A stretch of DNA of 17,703 bases from Oscillospiraceae bacterium (GTDB lineage: Bacteria; Bacillota; Clostridia; Oscillospirales; Oscillospiraceae): NCBI GenBank assembly GCA_016297855.1, contig JAEDFW010000025.1, forward strand, positions 1 to 17,703, in the 5' to 3' direction. Shown piece after piece: positions 13,920-17,703 of this stretch (position 1 is the first letter of the stretch; each line of letters begins with the position of its first letter). The position numbers and the translations under genes were made by a program. Under the pieces are notes generated by a model, which was not told where the DNA came from, made no database searches, and worked only from the letters and a program-made list of their open reading frames with translations.

Positions 13920-14818
13920 GCGTTGATCTGTGCGGTATTGAGTTGGATAATCCGGTCATACCGGCCTCCGGTACGTTTGGTTACGGCTATGAATTCGCAG
14001 AATATTATGATATCAACCTGCTTGGAACGTTCTCGTTTAAGGGCACCACGCGCGAAGCACGTTTCGGCAACGCCACACCGCGCATCGCCGAGGCACCGTC
14101 AGGACTTCTCAATGCCGTCGGGCTGCAGAATCCCGGTGTGGACAAGGTCATCTCAGAAGAGCTGCCACGCCTTCAACGTGTGTTCCGCAAGCCGGTGATG
14201 GCAAATGTCAGCGGTTTTTCAGTGGAAGAATATGTTGAGGTCTGCCGCAGACTTGATTCGCAGGAACAGATTGGCTGGCTGGAGGTCAATATCAGCTGCC
14301 CGAACGTACACGGCGGCGGCATGAGCTTTGGAACCGATCCGCGACAGGCGGCAGCCGTGACAAAGGCGGTCAAGGCTGTCACGAAGAAGCCCGTCATTAT
14401 GAAGCTCTCGCCAAATGTAACAGATATCACGGTCATCGCAAAGGCCTGTGAGGATGCGGGGGCGGATGCGGTGAGCTTAATCAACACGCTTTTGTCCATG
14501 CGCATCGATCTCAAAACCAGAAAGCCGCTGCTGGCAAATAAGACCGGCGGGCTGTCAGGCCCCGCGGTATTTCCGCTGGCCGTGCGCATGGTCTATCAGG
14601 TTGCAAAAGCCGTCTCTATCCCCGTTGTGGGGCTTGGCGGCGTCAGCTCGGCCGAGGACGTTATCGAAATGATGCTGGCCGGTGCAACCGCGGTCGAGGT
14701 CGGCGCTGCCAATCTGGTCGAGCCCTGTGCCTGCAGGGAAATCATCGAACAACTCCCGGCTGTCATGGATCAATATCATATCAACACACTGCGAGAAATC
14801 ATCGGAGGTACGAATTAA
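13907..14818 (+). CDS. pyrD: Dihydroorotate dehydrogenase, catalytic subunit (class 1B)
   Basis: FMN-containing TIM-barrel enzyme that oxidises dihydroorotate to orotate. Its 303 residues show ASGTFGYG near 20-27, FMN-contacting K45 (SFKGTT), the active-site-base cysteine C131 in NISCPN (class 1 enzymes use Cys, class 2 use Ser), KLSPNVTDI, and the phosphate-binding GGLSGPA and GLGGVSS loops. The Cys and the adjacent pyrK place it in class 1B. The start is GTG 13907, inside the end of pyrK, with AAGGAGGAG at 13893-13901. The stop abuts the pyrF ATG without a gap. Confidence 0.96.
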   Translation: MGRLSVDLCGIELDNPVIPASGTFGYGYEFAEYYDINLLGTFSFKGTTREARFGNATPRIAEAPSGLLNAVGLQNPGVDKVISEELPRLQRVFRKPVMANVSGFSVEEYVEVCRRLDSQEQIGWLEVNISCPNVHGGGMSFGTDPRQAAAVTKAVKAVTKKPVIMKLSPNVTDITVIAKACEDAGADAVSLINTLLSMRIDLKTRKPLLANKTGGLSGPAVFPLAVRMVYQVAKAVSIPVVGLGGVSSAEDVIEMMLAGATAVEVGAANLVEPCACREIIEQLPAVMDQYHINTLREIIGGTN

Positions 14819-15517
14819 ATGGGAAAAGACGTTATCATTGCCTGTGATTTTGCAAGCGCGGAGGAAACCTTCCGTTTTCTTGACCGCTTTACTGAGGAGA
14901 AGCCGTTCGTGAAAATCGGCATGGAGCTGTTCTACGCCGAGGGACCGGCGATTGTCCGCGCCATCAAGGCGCGCGGTCACAAGATTTTTCTGGATCTCAA
15001 GCTCCACGACATCCCTAATACCGTCAAAAAAGCAATGGCGGTACTGTCTGGTCTTGATGTCGACATCTGTAATTTGCACGCAGCAGGCGGCGTGGATATG
15101 ATGAAGGCTGCGATCGAGGGCCTGACCCGCGCAGACGGATCGCGCCCGCTTCTCATTGCTGTTACGCAGCTGACATCCATTGACCAGATGCGCATGGAGC
15201 GCGAGCTGCTCATCGAAAAGCCGCTGGCTGAGGTTGTGATGCAGTACGCGGAAAACGCAAAAACAGCCGGTCTTGACGGCGTCGTCTGCTCGCCTCTGGA
15301 AGCGCGCAGCGTACACGAACGGTGCGGCGAAATGTTTGTCACCGTGACGCCGGGTATCCGCTTCCGCGCCGCCGACAGCGGAGACCAGCAGCGCGTCACC
15401 ACACCCGAGGAGGCGAAAATACTCGGCTCCAACTATATTGTTGTCGGCCGGCCCATCACAGCGTCAAGCGATCCTGTCGCAGCCTATCGCCGCTGCGTAA
15501 CGGAATTCAGGGGGTAA
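14819..15517 (+). CDS. pyrF: Orotidine-5'-phosphate decarboxylase
   Basis: Cofactor-free TIM-barrel decarboxylase that converts OMP to UMP, the last step of the pathway. The 232 residues contain ACDFAS at 8-13, K32 (FVKIGME), the catalytic DLKLHD motif at 59-64 (Asp-Lys-Asp), a conserved NLHAAGG, VTPGIRF, and the phosphate-binding IVVGRPIT near the C-terminus. This is the short, bacterial class I form. GGAGG at 14804-14808 precedes the ATG by 10 bases, and the gene starts directly after the pyrD stop. Confidence 0.96.
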   Translation: MGKDVIIACDFASAEETFRFLDRFTEEKPFVKIGMELFYAEGPAIVRAIKARGHKIFLDLKLHDIPNTVKKAMAVLSGLDVDICNLHAAGGVDMMKAAIEGLTRADGSRPLLIAVTQLTSIDQMRMERELLIEKPLAEVVMQYAENAKTAGLDGVVCSPLEARSVHERCGEMFVTVTPGIRFRAADSGDQQRVTTPEEAKILGSNYIVVGRPITASSDPVAAYRRCVTEFRG

Positions 15518-15518
15518 C

Positions 15519-16166
15519 ATGGGCTATCAGACCATTTTGTTTGACCTTGACGGCACGCTGACCGATCCGAAGCTCGGCATTACAACGGCGGCTGCTACTG
15601 CGCTGGCACACTTTGGCATTCATGAGGATCCTGATAATCTCACCTGGATGATCGGCCCGCCTCTGCAGGGCGCATTTCAAGACCATTTCGGCTTTCCGCC
15701 CGAACAGGCAGAAGAAGCGGTGCGGCAGTTCCGGCTCTATTATAATGACCGCGGCTGGGCTGAAAACGTTCCTTATCCCGGAATCCGGCAGATGCTGCAC
15801 CGGCTACAACAAAGTGGAAAAACGCTCATTGTAGCTACATCCAAGCCGGAAGCGACGGCTGTACGCGTGTTGAAATACTTTGATATGGCGTCATATTTCG
15901 ACCTCATCTGCGGCGCTCCGCCTTCGCCGCCGGAGGCATCAAAAAAAGCCTGCGTCATCCGCAACGCCCTTGCGCGTATGAACATTGCTTCCCTCAAGGG
16001 CGTCGTGATGGTAGGCGACCGCCGGCACGACATTGAGGGCGCACATGAGGTCGGCATTCCGGCCATTGGAGTGCTGTATGGCTATGGCTCGTTTGAAGAG
16101 CTGCAGTGCTGCGGCGCAGACGCGATTACTGAAACCGTGCAGAGTCTTTCCACTCTGCTGCAATAA
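15519..16166 (+). CDS. HAD-superfamily phosphatase embedded in the pyr operon (phosphoglycolate phosphatase/5'-nucleotidase-like)
   Basis: A 215-residue soluble haloacid-dehalogenase-fold hydrolase. Motif I is D9-x-D11 (FDLDGTLTD), motif II is in ATSKPE (106-111), and motif IV is VGDRRHDIEGA with D167 and D171. An inserted alpha-helical C1-type cap lies between motifs I and II (about 18-85). The closing YGYGSFEEL is typical of the phosphoglycolate phosphatase/5'-nucleotidase group. The substrate is unknown: a nucleoside monophosphate such as UMP or OMP is an attractive inference from context, phosphoglycolate or pyrophosphate are alternatives. The ATG follows the pyrF stop by one base, with GGGGG before it, and pyrE follows 16 bases later, so it is an integral operon member. 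Confidence 0.88.
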   Translation: MGYQTILFDLDGTLTDPKLGITTAAATALAHFGIHEDPDNLTWMIGPPLQGAFQDHFGFPPEQAEEAVRQFRLYYNDRGWAENVPYPGIRQMLHRLQQSGKTLIVATSKPEATAVRVLKYFDMASYFDLICGAPPSPPEASKKACVIRNALARMNIASLKGVVMVGDRRHDIEGAHEVGIPAIGVLYGYGSFEELQCCGADAITETVQSLSTLLQ

Positions 16167-16182
16167 TACAGGAGGAATCACG

Positions 16183-16824
16183 ATGCAGAAACAAATTGCA
16201 AAAGATCTTCTTTCCATCGGCGCGGTTTTTTTCCGACCAAACGAACCGTTTACCTGGGCCAGCGGGATCAAAAGTCCCGTGTATTGTGACAATCGCCTGA
16301 CGCTCACTGCGCCTGCAGTGCGCAGTGATGTGGAAAACGGTCTTGCCAGCCTCATCCGCGAACATTATCCCGAGGCAGAAGTCCTGATGGGCACGTCAAC
16401 GGCCGGTATTGCGCACGCAGCCATCACCGCGCATCTGCTTGGGCTGCCGATGGGGTATGTCCGCAGTGGAGCGAAGGACCATGGCCGTCAGAACCAGATC
16501 GAAGGAAGGCTTGAAAAGGACCAGAAGGTCGTTGTTGTCGAGGATCTCATTTCCACCGGCGGCAGCGTCATAGAGGTCGTCAATGTTCTTCGTGAGGCAG
16601 GCGCAGACGTGCTCGGAATCGCCAGCATCTTTACCTACGGGATGCAGAAGGGACTCGACCGGCTTGCGCAGGCCGGGGTACGGAACATCTCTCTTACAAA
16701 TTTTGACGTCATTGCTTCCGTCGCGGCGGAAGAGGGCTATATTCAACCGGCGGATGTGCAGCGCCTGATCGCGTTCCGCAACAATCCGTCTGATGAAAGC
16801 TGGATTACAGGAGGTAAAAAATGA
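16183..16824 (+). CDS. pyrE: Orotate phosphoribosyltransferase
   Basis: Joins orotate and PRPP to make orotidine 5'-phosphate, the substrate of PyrF. The 213 residues include FTWASGIKSPVYCDNR near 23-38, the catalytic flexible loop KDHGRQNQIEG at 98-108, and the PRPP-binding motif VVVEDLISTGGS at 117-128. The frame is open upstream to 16033, but ATG 16183 has AGGAGG at 16170-16175 and yields the family N-terminus. The last four bases overlap the pyrB start (ATGA). Confidence 0.95.
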   Translation: MQKQIAKDLLSIGAVFFRPNEPFTWASGIKSPVYCDNRLTLTAPAVRSDVENGLASLIREHYPEAEVLMGTSTAGIAHAAITAHLLGLPMGYVRSGAKDHGRQNQIEGRLEKDQKVVVVEDLISTGGSVIEVVNVLREAGADVLGIASIFTYGMQKGLDRLAQAGVRNISLTNFDVIASVAAEEGYIQPADVQRLIAFRNNPSDESWITGGKK

Positions 16825-17703
16825 ACAATCTGATCGACATCATGCAGCTCTCCACCGATGAGCTGCAGCAGCTCATCGACCGTGCGCTGGATATCATTGC
16901 GAATCCGGCCAAGTATGCCGAAAGTTGCCACGGTAAAAAGCTCGCCACGCTGTTTTTCGAACCGTCCACGCGCACACGACTCAGCTTTGAAGCTGCCATG
17001 TATGAATTGGGCGGCAACGTTATCGGCTTTTCTTCCGCCAACAGCAGTTCGGCATCCAAAGGCGAGAGCGTGGCAGATACTGTCCGCACGGTTGGCTGCT
17101 ATGCCGACATCATCGCCATGCGCCATCCCAAGGAAGGCGCGCCGCTGGTTGCGACGAGAACCGCAGGCGTCCCGGTCATCAACGCCGGTGACGGCGGACA
17201 CAACCATCCGACCCAGACACTGGCAGACCTTCTGACGATCTATCGGGAAAAGGGAACGTTTGAAAACCTGACCGTCGGTCTCTGCGGCGATTTGAAGTTC
17301 GGCCGCACGGTCCATTCACTGATCTCGGCCATGTCTCGCTACAAGGGTGTGAAGTTTGTACTGATCTCTCCGGAAGAGCTGCGCGTGCCGCGCTACATCA
17401 TCACCGATGTGCTCGAACCGAACAACATCCCCTACACCGAGGTCACAAGTCTGGAGGACGCGATGCCCGATCTGGACATTCTCTACATGACCCGCGTGCA
17501 GCGCGAGCGTTTTTTCAACGAGGCCGACTACATGCGTCTGAAGGATTCCTACATCCTGACGCCGGAAAAGCTGCGCACCGCCAAGCAGTCGCTGTCCATT
17601 CTGCATCCGCTGCCGCGTGTGAACGAAATCTCCGTTACAGTAGATGCGGATCCGCGCGCCTGCTATTTCAAACAGGTGCTCAACGGCAAATATATGCGCA
17701 TGG
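16821..17703 (+). CDS. pyrB: Aspartate carbamoyltransferase catalytic chain, 3'-truncated by the window edge
   Basis: Condenses carbamoyl phosphate with aspartate, the first committed step of pyrimidine synthesis. 294 residues are visible of about 305. The carbamoyl-phosphate site STRTR is at 49-53 in FFEPSTRTRLSFE, the SSxSKGES loop around K80 is present, HPTQTLAD is at 129-136, CGDLKFGRTVHS near 155-166 and HPLPR at 262-266. The frame has no stop before the right edge. ATG 16821 overlaps the pyrE stop by four bases, with AGGAGG at 16809-16814. SKGES rather than an ornithine-type motif separates it from ornithine carbamoyltransferase. A regulatory chain (pyrI) may follow outside the window. 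Confidence 0.96.
   Translation, partial: MNNLIDIMQLSTDELQQLIDRALDIIANPAKYAESCHGKKLATLFFEPSTRTRLSFEAAMYELGGNVIGFSSANSSSASKGESVADTVRTVGCYADIIAMRHPKEGAPLVATRTAGVPVINAGDGGHNHPTQTLADLLTIYREKGTFENLTVGLCGDLKFGRTVHSLISAMSRYKGVKFVLISPEELRVPRYIITDVLEPNNIPYTEVTSLEDAMPDLDILYMTRVQRERFFNEADYMRLKDSYILTPEKLRTAKQSLSILHPLPRVNEISVTVDADPRACYFKQVLNGKYMRM

Noticed and set aside
16033..16182. N-terminal extension of PyrE from ATG 16033
   Set aside because: It overlaps the HAD gene, and ATG 16183 with AGGAGG gives the family start.
1..17703. CRISPR arrays, insertion sequences, prophage, toxin-antitoxin or defence genes
   Set aside because: Looked for spaced direct repeats, transposase or integrase motifs and small two-gene modules; none seen. 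All long frames fit core metabolism, repair and translation genes.

Overview
The window reads as a chromosomal segment of an anaerobic, endospore-forming Firmicute, probably a Clostridia member of the Oscillospiraceae/Ruminococcaceae type. The reasons are the Firmicute-type dxs-tlyA-nadK-argR-recN cluster, a T-box leader in front of tyrosyl-tRNA synthetase, a cwlD-type spore-cortex amidase, and a class 1B (PyrK-dependent) dihydroorotate dehydrogenase. The DNA is fairly GC-rich by eye. Every gene I support lies on the + strand, genes are tightly packed, and many start and stop codons overlap or touch. I see no mobile element, CRISPR array, tRNA or rRNA.

Region 1 (1-6071), housekeeping operon: the 3' part of a small membrane protein, then dxs (isoprenoid precursor synthesis), tlyA (rRNA methyltransferase family), nadK (NADP supply), argR (arginine repressor) and recN (double-strand-break repair). 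This is the conserved Firmicute neighbourhood, but spoIVB-spo0A, which commonly follow recN, are replaced by region 2.

Region 2 (6068-8540), tyrosine T-box operon: a near-consensus sigma-A promoter has its -35 hexamer across the recN stop codon. It drives a full T-box leader whose specifier codon reads UAC (Tyr). An EamA-family transporter and tyrS follow. Transporter and synthetase should therefore both be induced when tRNA-Tyr is uncharged, which makes the transporter a candidate tyrosine or aromatic-compound carrier.

Region 3 (8557-11719): a promoter, then cwlD, radA, an HD-domain phosphohydrolase of the YfbR type, and a GNAT acetyltransferase that closely resembles the AAC(6')-I aminoglycoside acetyltransferases. 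The genes are translationally coupled or closely spaced, so they look like one operon of mixed function.

Region 4 (11758-17703, runs off the right edge), de novo pyrimidine operon: a consensus promoter, a leader of about 115 nt, then pyrC, pyrK, pyrD, pyrF, a HAD phosphatase, pyrE and a 3'-truncated pyrB. Together these encode every step from carbamoyl phosphate to UMP. Carbamoyl phosphate synthetase, pyrR and pyrI are not in the window. The HAD phosphatase between pyrF and pyrE is the one non-canonical member.

The window is mostly ordinary core genome. I did not find a convincing undescribed system. The best leads are the tyrosine-controlled EamA transporter, the AAC(6')-like acetyltransferase and the HAD phosphatase embedded in the pyr operon.
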